DNA of 64,000 bases, from assembly GCA_004556455.1 (NCBI GenBank), contig SFGY01000005.1, forward strand, positions 79,491 to 143,490. Direction: 5' to 3'. Within the stretch, counting starts at the first letter, position 1. Each line of letters starts with the position of its first letter. Below the pieces are notes generated by a model. The model saw only the letters and a program-made list of their open reading frames with translations, was not told the origin of the DNA and did not search any database. The translations under genes and the position numbers were made by a program. Shown piece after piece: positions 51,930 through 60,771 of this stretch. The stretch is from Clostridiales bacterium (GTDB lineage: Bacteria; Bacillota; Clostridia; Saccharofermentanales; DTU023).

Positions 51930-52945
51930 GTATTCCTATTATTTATGTGCCCAATCACTCGCTCGATGTCTACTATAACTTTGGTGTTGAGTCGCTCTTT
52001 GTGCAGCAAAAGAAATGGCGGGACAAGCGGGTCTTTCTTCTTTGGAGGACAGAGCCTGCCTTGATGCTGGGCCGTTATCAGGATGCTTTGAGCGAAATCA
52101 ATACGGCCTATGCAAAGGAAAAGAAAATTCATATCGTCAGGCGCATGTCCGGAGGGGGGACCATTTATACGGATCCCGGAAGCTTCCAATATAGTTTTAT
52201 TCAAACCCAGGATGGCAGCGAAATTGAATTTGCCCAATTTATCGAACCTGTGATTAAAGCTCTGCGTGAACTGGGCATTCCCGCCGAATTTAATGGACGC
52301 AACGACCTTGTCGTGGCCGGAAAAAAGTTCTCCGGCTGTGCTCAGTATAAACAGGAGGGCTTTGTCGTCCATCACGGATCGATATTGTTTGATACCAATA
52401 TCGAACAGATGGTGGCTAGTACGACGGTGCAGGATTACAAACTCATCAGCAAGGGCATCCGATCCGTGCGCGAACGTGTCGTCAATCTGCGCGACTGCCT
52501 TCCTCCAGAGCATAAAAATATGAGCACTGAGGCCTTTGGCGACACTCTGGCCGCCTATCTTGCGAGTGGGGGAAAGACGTCAGAACAAGTGAAAATTTAT
52601 CAACTCAGTTCTGCAGATCAGGCCGAAGCCCGACGTCTGGGAGAAAGCGAATATCACAGTGCGGAAGCCATCTGGGGGAAAAACCCCGAATTTTCTCTGG
52701 AACTCAGCGGCCACTTTCCCGGCGGACATGTCAAACTCCTGCTCTCCGTGATCCACGGAAAAATCAGTCGGGCCGACTTGCAAGGCGATTTTTTCGCAGC
52801 TCTCAAAGACGGCGAACTGCAGGAGACGCTTCAAGGGGTCGACTTCAAGCGCGAAGCCGTCCTAACGGCCCTGGAGCAAGCCTCCTTCGGCGACAAAATT
52901 TACCACCTCAGCCCACAGGAACTGGCTTCACTTATTCCCATCTGA
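51926..52945 (+). CDS. Lipoate-protein ligase A (second copy)
   Basis: 339 residues, ATG overlaps the lipA stop by 4 nt. LplA fold with ALMLGRYQDALSEI, RRMSGGGTIYTD, AGKKFSGCAQ (catalytic Lys) and HHGSILFD, and an accessory C-terminal domain. It differs from the first copy throughout (for example GGTIYTD against GGAVYHD). With LipA it could attach octanoate or lipoate to the carrier; the substrate is not readable from sequence. Confidence 0.9.
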   Translation: MSIPIIYVPNHSLDVYYNFGVESLFVQQKKWRDKRVFLLWRTEPALMLGRYQDALSEINTAYAKEKKIHIVRRMSGGGTIYTDPGSFQYSFIQTQDGSEIEFAQFIEPVIKALRELGIPAEFNGRNDLVVAGKKFSGCAQYKQEGFVVHHGSILFDTNIEQMVASTTVQDYKLISKGIRSVRERVVNLRDCLPPEHKNMSTEAFGDTLAAYLASGGKTSEQVKIYQLSSADQAEARRLGESEYHSAEAIWGKNPEFSLELSGHFPGGHVKLLLSVIHGKISRADLQGDFFAALKDGELQETLQGVDFKREAVLTALEQASFGDKIYHLSPQELASLIPI

Positions 52946-52984
52946 GCAGGCTCATCAAAATTTCAGGTGAGAGCTCGCCTGTTC

Positions 52985-53013
52985 TTGCCAAAACGATCTT
53001 TTTTCGCTAAACT
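52985..53013 (+). promoter_or_regulatory. Promoter for tRNA-Thr
   Basis: TTGCCA (52985-52990), 17-bp spacer, TAAACT (53008-53013), 10 nt before the tRNA. Confidence 0.6.
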
Positions 53014-53023
53014 ATTTTAGCTT

Positions 53024-53099
53024 GCCTGCTTAGCTCAGTTGGTAGAGCAGCTGATTTGTAATCAGCAGGTCGGGGGTTCAAGTCCGTCAGCAGGCTCCA
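53024..53099 (+). tRNA. tRNA-Thr (TGT)
   Basis: 76 nt including CCA (53097-53099). Acceptor GCCTGCT pairs with AGCAGGC. D-arm TAGCTCAGTTGGTAGAGCA, anticodon stem CTGATTTGTAATCAG with anticodon TGT at 53057-53059, and T-loop GTTCAAGTCC. Confidence 0.97.
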
Positions 53100-53103
53100 A
53101 GTT

Positions 53104-53137
53104 AAAAGCCCCGTAGCTCAAGGGTTACGGGGCTTTT
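53104..53137 (+). terminator. Terminator after tRNA-Thr
   Basis: AAAAGCCCCGTA (53104-53115) pairs with TACGGGGCTTTT (53126-53137). Confidence 0.88.
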
Positions 53138-53408
53138 CATTTTATACGAACTCAGCATAAATTTGTTTTTGGGTGCATGTTTGGGTGCAATTTTTTTCAA
53201 ACGCTTTTAATTCTCATAAAATCTACGGCTTCTTCAAGCATTTTCGGGGTCCCGTCGACAGAAAGAGGCAAGATAAGCTTATGAAGAAGGTCATAAAATA
53301 AAGTAAATCGTCAAACTGTCGTTTGTCCTGTTCCGGGGGAATAAGCTATAATTATTCCAAGCTTATGACCGCTCACGCGGTTCCACAGTAAGAAAGGTTG
53401 TGCACGCT
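53138..53408. other. Possible element scar and promoter region after tRNA-Thr
   Basis: Contains TTTTTGGGTGCATGTTTGGG followed by TGCAA (about 53166-53191). Its minus-strand reading (A-P-K-H-A-P-K) looks like the tail of a tRNA-targeting integrase. A promoter TTGTCC (53323-53328), 18-bp spacer, TATAAT (53347-53352) leads into the next gene. Confidence 0.4.
53323..53352 (+). promoter_or_regulatory. Promoter of the 53409 gene
   Basis: TTGTCC, 18-bp spacer, TATAAT. Confidence 0.6.
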
Positions 53409-53825
53409 ATGATTAATGCTATCGTTGGACATAAGGGTTCCGGCAAAACAGCCAGAATTGTCAAGGAGATTACTGATGCCGCAAGTCGCTCAGACAGTAA
53501 TATTGTCTGCATCGAAAATGGCAAACGCTTTGATAGCATCGTCCCCTATACGGTGCGTCTGATCGACATCCAGGAATATCCTGTCAGCGGCTTTGATGAA
53601 CTCTTCGCTTTTATCGCCGGGATGAATGCCAAGGATTACGACATTTCTCATATCTATATCGATAGCATTTATAAGGTGGCCAAAGAAGAAAACCCGGAGG
53701 CTCTGGCGCCTTTCATGGGCAGACTGAATGGACTGGCCGAAAAAGCGCATGTGAACATCACGCTGACCATTAGTGAAGAACCTGACAAACTTAGCGACGA
53801 GGTTCGATCTTATATCAAGTATTAA
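53409..53825 (+). CDS. Small P-loop protein of unknown function
   Basis: 138 residues. Walker A GHKGSGKTARIV at the very N-terminus and a Walker-B-like strand HIYIDSIYK at ~80. Otherwise an alpha/beta fold with no membrane segment. I do not recognise a named family; small single-domain P-loop proteins of this kind occur in Clostridia. The ATG at 53409 is preferred to 53400. It is followed 38 bp later by mscL on the same strand and may be co-transcribed with it. Function unknown. Confidence 0.75.
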   Translation: MINAIVGHKGSGKTARIVKEITDAASRSDSNIVCIENGKRFDSIVPYTVRLIDIQEYPVSGFDELFAFIAGMNAKDYDISHIYIDSIYKVAKEENPEALAPFMGRLNGLAEKAHVNITLTISEEPDKLSDEVRSYIKY

Positions 53826-53863
53826 GTCATTTTCAGCGTTTGATTCATAGGAGGTGAAATAAG

Positions 53864-54268
53864 ATGTTAAAGGAATTTAAAGAATTTGCCATGCGTGGCA
53901 ATGTCATTGACATGGCTGTCGGTCTTGTCATGGGTGCAGCCTTCAAAGCTATCGTAGATTCTCTTGTAGAGAATATCATCACACCGCTCATTGGTCTTGC
54001 CACGGCGGGGATTGATTTTTCTGATTTGAAAATCGTCCTGAAAAATGCCGTTATTGAAGGTGGAGAGGTGGTGCAGCCGGAGGTCGCTCTCAGTTACGGC
54101 TCGGTGATCGACACGATCATCAAGTTTATCATGATTTCATTTTGCATTTTCCTCATGGTCAAGGCGATCAACAAGATGCACAGAGCGCCTGAGGCTGTGG
54201 AAGAAGCTCCCGCTAAATCCGAAGAGGTTCTCTTGCTTGAAGAAATTCGTGATGCTCTGAAGAAGTAG
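53864..54268 (+). CDS. mscL: Large-conductance mechanosensitive channel
   Basis: 134 residues; homopentameric emergency valve opened by membrane tension. N-terminal FKEFAMRGNVIDMAVGLVMGAAFKAIV (first helix with the pore constriction) and second helix FIMISFCIFLMVKAINKM, followed by a short charged C-terminus. AGGAGGTG precedes the ATG. The terminator at 54364-54391 ends this transcript before rimP. Confidence 0.97.
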   Translation: MLKEFKEFAMRGNVIDMAVGLVMGAAFKAIVDSLVENIITPLIGLATAGIDFSDLKIVLKNAVIEGGEVVQPEVALSYGSVIDTIIKFIMISFCIFLMVKAINKMHRAPEAVEEAPAKSEEVLLLEEIRDALKK

Positions 54269-54363
54269 CCTGGTCGTATGACATGATTGAGGGGCAGCAA
54301 TCCTCTTGAAAGCCGAGAGCGGAACTGCTATACTGAAAAAGCTATCGCTAGATTTGATCTTCG

Positions 54364-54391
54364 AGAGCGGGGAAACCCGCTCTTCTTTTTT
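54364..54391 (+). terminator. Terminator between mscL and rimP
   Basis: AGAGCGGG-GAAA-CCCGCTCT stem-loop (54364-54383), then TCTTTTTT. Confidence 0.85.
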
Positions 54392-54456
54392 GGAAAAAGT
54401 TTTGCCGGGAACAGGCGAAGAATAGGCCAAAAACAGCTGAAAGGTTAGAGCCAGGA

Positions 54457-54924
54457 TTGAGCAAACGCAACGAATATGAAGAAAAACTCCTGAAAAGTCT
54501 TGAAAACAGCGTTCGGGAGGAGGGAGCAGAACTTCTCGATCTGCGACTCCTGCGTGAAAGCGGGAATATGATCCTGCGCCTGATTATTGATAAACGTGGT
54601 GGCGTTGGCCTTGATGATTGTGAACGTGTCAGCCATAAGGTTGATCCGCAGATCGATGCCGTGGGTGAGAGCCGTCATGATTTTCTGGAAGTCAGCTCTC
54701 CGGGGCTGGAACGTCCGCTGACAGAACTGCGCGACTTCCTCCTTCATTTGGATGAGTGGGTCGATATCAGTTTTTATACGAAGCGGCAGGGCAGCAAAAT
54801 CCTGCACGCCCTTCTCCTGGAGGCAAATGAAACGGCTCTCAAGGTGAAGACGGAGTCGGGTGAAGAGCTTTCACTGAAAAGAGAGGAACTTGCCCAGGTC
54901 AAAAGAAGCCTTGAAATCCAGTAG
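54457..54924 (+). CDS. rimP: Ribosome maturation factor RimP
   Basis: 155 residues; assists 30S assembly. Family motif FLEVSSPGLERPL near residue 70, and the N-terminal LRESGNMILRLIIDKRGGVGLDDCERVSHKVDP region. TTG at 54457 is the best start, with only a weak AGG upstream, but the preceding region is a terminator. First gene of the rimP-nusA-infB-rbfA cluster. Confidence 0.93.
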   Translation: MSKRNEYEEKLLKSLENSVREEGAELLDLRLLRESGNMILRLIIDKRGGVGLDDCERVSHKVDPQIDAVGESRHDFLEVSSPGLERPLTELRDFLLHLDEWVDISFYTKRQGSKILHALLLEANETALKVKTESGEELSLKREELAQVKRSLEIQ

Positions 54925-55035
54925 ATTGAACTGTGGATTTTCTGATCAATAAGCTGTGTGCGTTGCAACACCAAAAGGGGAGCGCTCAGCGCAACCTGTG
55001 ACAGGCCAAAGGGCCAAAGGAGTGGAAAAATCGGG

Positions 55036-56241
55036 ATGAACGTCGAATTTATTGAAGCCATCAAACTGCTTGAAAAAGAGCGGGGAATTGATTCCGAGGT
55101 GCTCTTCAGTGCTATCGAAGAAGCCCTTGTCTCAGCCTATAAACGAGAAGTGCCGAGTGCCAGGAATAACGAAAATATAAGTGGCGTGGTCGATCGTGAA
55201 ACCGGCGAAATGTGGGTCGAAGTGATGAAGGAAATTGTCGAGGAAGTGGAAGATCCCGATTCTCAGATCGCCCTCGAAGAAGCTGTGGCCTATAATCCGG
55301 ATTTTGAACCTGGTGACTACATTGCCATGGTGGTGAATAAAGACCAATTTGGTCGTCTGGCCGCACAGACCGCCAAAAGTGTGATCAATCAGCGCCTTAG
55401 CGAGGCGGAGAGTGAGCGCATTCACAATGAATTTTCCAGTCGTGTGGGCCAGTTGGCCTATGGCGTGGTGCAGCGTCGGGATCGCCGCGAAGTGATTGTC
55501 GATATTGGCCGTGCCGAAGCAGTACTTCTGCGCAACGAGCAGTCCCGGCTGGACAGCTATGAGTTTAATCAGCGCATGCGCTTTTATATCCTGAAAGTGG
55601 ATGAACGCCGCAGTCACCCGGTTATCTACGTCTCCCGAAGTCATCCCAATCTGGTGCGTCGGCTTTTTGAGCAGGAAGTTCCGGAAATTGGCAGCGGTAT
55701 CGTGGAGATCGTGGAAGTTTCCCGCGAAGCAGGCTCGCGCAGCAAGATCGCTGTAAGTTCCAACGATCCTAATGTCGATGCCGTTGGCTCCTGCGTTGGA
55801 CAGCGTGGGATTCGTGTCCAGGCCGTTATTGACGAACTGCATGGCGAAAAGATCGACATTATCGAGTGGGATCCGGATATTGTCAACTTCCTTTCGAATG
55901 CCCTCTCGCCAGCCAAAGTGGTGCGTGTGGATCTTTTTGATGAAGACAAGGCAGCCCGCGTGGTTGTGCCGGATCACCAGCTCTCCCTGGCGATTGGCCG
56001 TGAAGGCCAGAACGCCAGACTGGCGGCACGACTCACGGGTTGGAAAATAGATATTAAGAGCGAGAGTCAGTATCACGATCTGATTCAGGAACAGCTGATG
56101 CGTCGCTTTGACGCTGCAATGCTTGAGGCGGGAGCGGATGATGAATCTGCGGAGAACGCCCTGGGGACGCAGCAGGAAGAGACTGAAACAGCGACGGATG
56201 CTGCTGTGACGCAAACCGAACCCGGATCTGATGAAGCTTAA
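55036..56241 (+). CDS. nusA: Transcription termination/antitermination protein NusA
   Basis: 401 residues from ATG 55036 (GGAGTGG upstream); the frame open to 54958 includes an unrelated basic stretch. N-terminal RNAP-binding domain (EFIEAIKLLEKERGIDSE), S1 domain (~135-200), and two KH domains ending in AIGREGQNARLAARLTGWKIDI. An acidic tail (~365-401) is typical of this phylum. Regulates pausing and termination. Confidence 0.96.
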   Translation: MNVEFIEAIKLLEKERGIDSEVLFSAIEEALVSAYKREVPSARNNENISGVVDRETGEMWVEVMKEIVEEVEDPDSQIALEEAVAYNPDFEPGDYIAMVVNKDQFGRLAAQTAKSVINQRLSEAESERIHNEFSSRVGQLAYGVVQRRDRREVIVDIGRAEAVLLRNEQSRLDSYEFNQRMRFYILKVDERRSHPVIYVSRSHPNLVRRLFEQEVPEIGSGIVEIVEVSREAGSRSKIAVSSNDPNVDAVGSCVGQRGIRVQAVIDELHGEKIDIIEWDPDIVNFLSNALSPAKVVRVDLFDEDKAARVVVPDHQLSLAIGREGQNARLAARLTGWKIDIKSESQYHDLIQEQLMRRFDAAMLEAGADDESAENALGTQQEETETATDAAVTQTEPGSDEA

Positions 56242-56279
56242 TTTTTATTTTGAGCCTTGCGCGGCTCTGTAGGAGGCTT

Positions 56280-57071
56280 GTGAAAGATCATCCGCAAGAA
56301 AATAAAAAACGGAGAACAGTGGAACGCATGTGTGTCATCTGCCGTGAACGCTTTCCCCAAAAGTCTCTGCTGCGCCTTACCGAACGGAAGGATGGCAGCT
56401 GGGCTCTGGACCTTAGCCGAAAAGCTCAGGCCAGAGGGCTTTATCTCTGTACGTCAGAAAGCTGCCTGAAACGGGTTCTAAGTGGGAAAAAACTCCCCTT
56501 TCAGCTGGCTGAAGACAGCCGGGAGCTCTTGTCAGCGATGCAGAGTGCGCGTGAGGCTCAAGCTGAAAAAGCAGCGGACGAAGGTGCTGCGAAGTCTGCA
56601 GAGCCGGACAATGAAAAGCGCAAAGCCGCGCTGGCGGTTCTCAGCATAGCTGAAGAGGACGCTAAGCTGATTCTGCTTGAGCCCAGCACAGCCGGGAATG
56701 AGGAAAAGATTCTTTCTTTACTGGGACTGGCGGAGCGGGCTGGCGGCCTTGTTTCTGGTATGGATGCCGTACTAGCCCTGAAAACTTCCGGGAAAAACTG
56801 CCTGCTTTGTGCCGCGGCAGATATCAGTCCGGGTAGTCTGAAACGTCTGCGCAGAGGAGACGATGTCTTCCCCTTGATTTATCTGCGCAAGACGGATAAA
56901 AATGAACTCGGCCGTCGCATAGGCCGACGTGGCACGGCCCTTTGTGCTGTCGTGGAGGAGCAATTGGCAAAAGAAATACGTTTGAAGGCCTTGAGAATCC
57001 ATGAGCCTTGTGAAGATAAAAGTCAGAAAATGAACGAGCTGCGAGAACTGAGCGGAGGTCAAGTGAAATGA
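56280..57071 (+). CDS. Fused YlxR (RnpM) - YlxQ (L7Ae-like) protein
   Basis: ~263 residues. GTG 56280 follows AGGAGG (the start is close; a TTG at 56250 is the alternative). Residues ~15-85 are YlxR/DUF448: RMCVICRERFPQKSLLRL, GRGLY-type segment ARGLYLCTSESCLKR. An Ala/Glu/Lys-rich linker ~90-135 follows. Residues ~145-235 are the L7Ae/L30e-type RNA-binding YlxQ (LLGLAERAGGLVSGMDAVL). In most Firmicutes these are two adjacent genes; here one chain joins them. The GTG codes the protein for RNase P-related and kink-turn RNA roles. Confidence 0.88.
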   Translation: MKDHPQENKKRRTVERMCVICRERFPQKSLLRLTERKDGSWALDLSRKAQARGLYLCTSESCLKRVLSGKKLPFQLAEDSRELLSAMQSAREAQAEKAADEGAAKSAEPDNEKRKAALAVLSIAEEDAKLILLEPSTAGNEEKILSLLGLAERAGGLVSGMDAVLALKTSGKNCLLCAAADISPGSLKRLRRGDDVFPLIYLRKTDKNELGRRIGRRGTALCAVVEEQLAKEIRLKALRIHEPCEDKSQKMNELRELSGGQVK

Positions 57072-60000
57072 TCAAAAGAGAAGAAGCAGATTCCGGTCTG
57101 AGAGCCGGCTTTATTCGTGAAGATGATGCGAAAGATCAATTAAATCAGCAGCCTCAGCCAAAGCCGCCCGTTGATAAGAAAATCGAAGCGGAAGTAAAGG
57201 CTGAGGTCGAAGCCATTGTGGCCCGCTCTGAAGGCAAATCTCAGGCCCCTAAGATTGCAAATGGACCAAAGGTGTCTGTTCAGGGGGTTTCTGGTCGCAT
57301 GATTACCGGAGTCATTAAGGCAGTCAAGAAAAAAATCACCCCGCATAAGGATAAAGCCGAGGAAAGTGAGCACAGTGAGAAAGAGCCTGCCGGTTCAGAA
57401 AAGGCTGCGCTTACTCAGCCTGAGGCCGCGCCCCCTGTGCCCAGTCAGGCTGTCGAAAGTGCAGCTGAGGTGCAGGCACAAAGTCAGAAGACGAAAACTT
57501 CCGATAGCGTGGAACAGTCCCCGCAGGTGGAAAGACCGAAAGCTGAGCCTAAGGCTGACTTGAAGTCAGAAACGACTTCGTCTGCAGAAGCTGAGCCAGT
57601 TAAGAAGGAAACTCCGGCCGAAAAGTTTCCTGAGAAGGATGCAGTCAGTTCTGAAAATAAAAAAGCAGCTGTGATGCAAGAAGCGCGAGAAGAAGTTGCT
57701 GCCGCAGTTAAGGCAGAGACCGTGAAATCGGCCGCGCCGCAAACGGCAGAGAGCAAAAATGCTAAACCGGCCAAAACCCTTCAGCAGGACACGGCCATTG
57801 CAGCAGCAAAGGCCAAAGCTAAAGCGGAGGTCGAGGTCGCTACGACGAAAAAAGCAGAAGCTGCTGTCAAAGCGGAGGACCGAGCGGAAAAACACGAGCT
57901 GGCGTCTCCTTCGGCTACGGTTGAAACATCGGCAGACTCTGCAAAAAGCCGTGAGAAGATCGAAAAATCCACTCAGGTTCCCGATCTCGGAGATAAAGTT
58001 CCTTCACGTTCGGCGACACCGTCGCAAAACCGTGGAGAAAAGAGTCAGGAGCGGGAGGTCCGCATGGATCCTGAACTCTATAAGTCTTATATGGAACGCA
58101 GTGGGAAAAAACCCTTCCGTCCTCAGAAGGGCAATTATCTGGGCAAAGATTCAGCCACGCCGGCCTTTAAAGAACAGCGTCAGGGCAGAAGTTATGGCGG
58201 CAGCTCACAGAGCCGGGGCCGCAGTTTTGGTGGCAGCTCCCAGGGCGGGAGATCTTTTGGCAGCAGTGGAGGACGCTTTAATAAGGGCGGCTTCCGTGAC
58301 AACATGAGCGGCGGTATGGGCAAGGACAAGGATGAGGAAGAGACGCCGCGCCGCACGCGTTCACCTAAACCGCAGAAAGCCAGAAGTTTCAACGATGCTC
58401 CGGATCTCGCGGCTGACAAGAAAAGTGAATCCCGCCGTTCCTATGCGGCACATCGTCAAAAGGGCGATCGCGACCGCTTTGATTTCCACGAGTTTGGCAA
58501 CAGTCAGGAACTGGATTTTGCTGAAGAAAGTCTGCGCCGCAGTCGCCGCAAAGCGCGCCGTGGGGAGACAGCTCCTCAGGCCAAAACGCAGGCGGCTGTG
58601 CTTACCCAGGTGAAGCTGCCTGAACAGATGACGGTTAAGGAACTGGCTGAATTCCTTAAGAAAACCAGCGCTGAAGTGATTAAAAAACTTATGAATTATG
58701 GCGTCATGGCGACGGTCAATCAGGAAATTGATTATGATACCGCCGAAGTGATCGCCGGTGAGTTTGAGATTAAAGCGGAAAAAATTGTCGAGATCAAAGA
58801 AGAAGATATTCTCTTTGACGATTCCGATGATAAGCCCGAAGACCTTAAAGAGCGTCCCCCGGTTGTGGTCGTCATGGGACACGTCGACCACGGCAAAACC
58901 TCCATCCTTGACTGGATTCGTGAGACGCATGTGGCCCGCGGAGAAGCGGGCGGCATCACCCAGCATATTGGCGCCTATCAGGTTGAAGTCAAGGACAAGA
59001 AGATTACCTTCCTCGATACCCCCGGACACGAGGCCTTTACGGCCATGCGTGCACGTGGAGCTCAGGTGACGGATATCGCCATTCTGGTTGTGGCCGCGGA
59101 CGATGGGGTCATGCCCCAGACAATTGAAGCGATTCACCACGCCAGAGCTGCCGAAACAGAGATTATTGTGGCGATCAACAAAATCGATAAGCCGGGCGCG
59201 AATATTGACAGAGTTAAACAGGAACTGGCTGCTCAGGGCCTGCTTGCCCCGGAATGGGGTGGTGATGTCACCATGGTGCCGGTCTCCGCCAAGACGGGCG
59301 AAAACATGGAAGAGCTGCTCGAAACGGTCATCCTGACGGCAGATATTATGGAACTAAAGGCTAACCCCAATCGTCAGGCCAAGGGCACGGTGATCGAAGC
59401 CCGGCTGGACAAAAACCGCGGGGCCATTGCCACCGTCCTGGTTCAGCGCGGCACGCTGCACACCGGTCATACGCTGGTGGTGGGGACCCTCATCGGTAAT
59501 ATTCGTGCCATGATGAATGAGCATGGTGAGCAAATCACAGAAGCAGGTCCCTCTGTGCCGGTCGAAATTCTCGGCCTTCCGGATGTTCCTGAAGACGGCG
59601 ATATTTTTTACGAAGTCGAAAATGAGCGTGTGGCCCGCAGTCTGGTGGAACGCCGCCGCGACGAAGAGAGAGAGCGTCAGCTCAGGAAGAACAGCAAAGT
59701 GTCTTTGGACAACATCTTCGAACAGATGAGCGAAGGCGAAACCAAAGAACTCAACATTATTATTAAAGCGGATGTGCAGGGTTCCGTCGAAGCGGTGACC
59801 CAGTCTCTTGAGAAGCTATCCAATGATGAAGTGAAACTCAAGGTCATTCACGGAGCGGTCGGAGCTATCACTGAATCTGATGTACGCCTGGCAGATGTAT
59901 CTGATGCCATTATCATCGGCTTCAATGTGCGGCCCGCGGCAAATGTTAAGGATATGGCCAAAGATGCCAATGTGGATATTCGCCTCTATCGCGTGATTTA

Positions 60001-60352
60001 CGACGCAATTGAAGATATGCAGGCGGCCCTTACGGGTATGCTCGCGCCGACCATTGAAGAAGAAATTCTTGGCCATGCGGAAGTGCGCGAAACGTACAAG
60101 GTTTCTTCAGTGGGCACCATTGCCGGCTGCTATGTGACCGATGGAAAAATTCAGCGCAATGCGAAGCTTCGCCTGGTGCGCGACGGTATCGTCATCCATG
60201 AGGGCAATATCGCCTCGCTGAAACGCTTCAAAGATGATGCTCGTGAAGTGGCCCAGGGCTATGAATGCGGGGTTGGCATCGAGCGCTACAACGACATTAA
60301 ACCCGGCGATATCATCGAAATGTACCGTATGAAGGAAGTTGCCAGAACCTGA
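57068..60352 (+). CDS. infB: Translation initiation factor IF-2 with long disordered N-terminus
   Basis: 1094 residues; ATG overlaps the previous stop. Residues ~1-510 are low-complexity Ala/Lys/Glu repeats followed by a Gly/Ser/Arg-rich patch at ~375-425 (SYGGSSQSRGRSFGGSS). The IF2-N domain is at ~521 (TVKELAEFLKKTSAEVIKKL). The GTPase begins with MGHVDHGKTSILDWIRETHV at ~603, DTPGHEAF, and NKIDKPGA; beta-barrel and IF2 C-terminal domains follow. Delivers fMet-tRNA to the ribosome. The ~500-residue N-terminus is much longer than in most bacteria. Confidence 0.97.
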   Translation: MIKREEADSGLRAGFIREDDAKDQLNQQPQPKPPVDKKIEAEVKAEVEAIVARSEGKSQAPKIANGPKVSVQGVSGRMITGVIKAVKKKITPHKDKAEESEHSEKEPAGSEKAALTQPEAAPPVPSQAVESAAEVQAQSQKTKTSDSVEQSPQVERPKAEPKADLKSETTSSAEAEPVKKETPAEKFPEKDAVSSENKKAAVMQEAREEVAAAVKAETVKSAAPQTAESKNAKPAKTLQQDTAIAAAKAKAKAEVEVATTKKAEAAVKAEDRAEKHELASPSATVETSADSAKSREKIEKSTQVPDLGDKVPSRSATPSQNRGEKSQEREVRMDPELYKSYMERSGKKPFRPQKGNYLGKDSATPAFKEQRQGRSYGGSSQSRGRSFGGSSQGGRSFGSSGGRFNKGGFRDNMSGGMGKDKDEEETPRRTRSPKPQKARSFNDAPDLAADKKSESRRSYAAHRQKGDRDRFDFHEFGNSQELDFAEESLRRSRRKARRGETAPQAKTQAAVLTQVKLPEQMTVKELAEFLKKTSAEVIKKLMNYGVMATVNQEIDYDTAEVIAGEFEIKAEKIVEIKEEDILFDDSDDKPEDLKERPPVVVVMGHVDHGKTSILDWIRETHVARGEAGGITQHIGAYQVEVKDKKITFLDTPGHEAFTAMRARGAQVTDIAILVVAADDGVMPQTIEAIHHARAAETEIIVAINKIDKPGANIDRVKQELAAQGLLAPEWGGDVTMVPVSAKTGENMEELLETVILTADIMELKANPNRQAKGTVIEARLDKNRGAIATVLVQRGTLHTGHTLVVGTLIGNIRAMMNEHGEQITEAGPSVPVEILGLPDVPEDGDIFYEVENERVARSLVERRRDEERERQLRKNSKVSLDNIFEQMSEGETKELNIIIKADVQGSVEAVTQSLEKLSNDEVKLKVIHGAVGAITESDVRLADVSDAIIIGFNVRPAANVKDMAKDANVDIRLYRVIYDAIEDMQAALTGMLAPTIEEEILGHAEVRETYKVSSVGTIAGCYVTDGKIQRNAKLRLVRDGIVIHEGNIASLKRFKDDAREVAQGYECGVGIERYNDIKPGDIIEMYRMKEVART

Positions 60353-60383
60353 ACTGTGGACTTCCCGAAGAAAGGACCAAGCC

Positions 60384-60767
60384 ATGAGTAAAGAAAGAGC
60401 GGAACGTGTCGCGGAGGAAATTCGCAAAATTCTGGCCGAAGCCATACGAAGCGAAATGAAAGACCCGCGTATGCCGAAGATATCTTCGGTCACCCATGTG
60501 AAGTTGAGCCGCGACCTTGCGTATGCAGATATCCAGGTGAGCTGCCTCGGCGGTGAGACTGAAAAAAAGGATATGATGACGGCTCTGGACAAAGCCAACG
60601 GCTTTCTGCGCAGTAAAGTCGCGCATGAAATGGGCCTGCGCGTGGCCCCGGAACTGCGCTTCCATCTGGATGAGTCCATTGAGATCGGACAGCAGATGTC
60701 GGCGCTTATTGACCAGGTGCGCGCAGAAGATGAGGCCAGGGATAAAGTTCTGCGAGACAAGGACTGA
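60384..60767 (+). CDS. rbfA: Ribosome-binding factor A
   Basis: 127 residues; KH-type factor for late 30S/16S maturation. ATG 60384 (GAAAGG upstream). RVAEEIRKILAEAIRSEMKDPRMP and the VKLSRDLAYADIQVS segment are diagnostic. 31 bp after infB. Confidence 0.95.
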   Translation: MSKERAERVAEEIRKILAEAIRSEMKDPRMPKISSVTHVKLSRDLAYADIQVSCLGGETEKKDMMTALDKANGFLRSKVAHEMGLRVAPELRFHLDESIEIGQQMSALIDQVRAEDEARDKVLRDKD

Positions 60768-60771
60768 GAAC

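Noticed and set aside
55132..56214. 360-codon open frame opposite nusA
   Set aside because: Antisense shadow of NusA without a start signal or recognisable domain.
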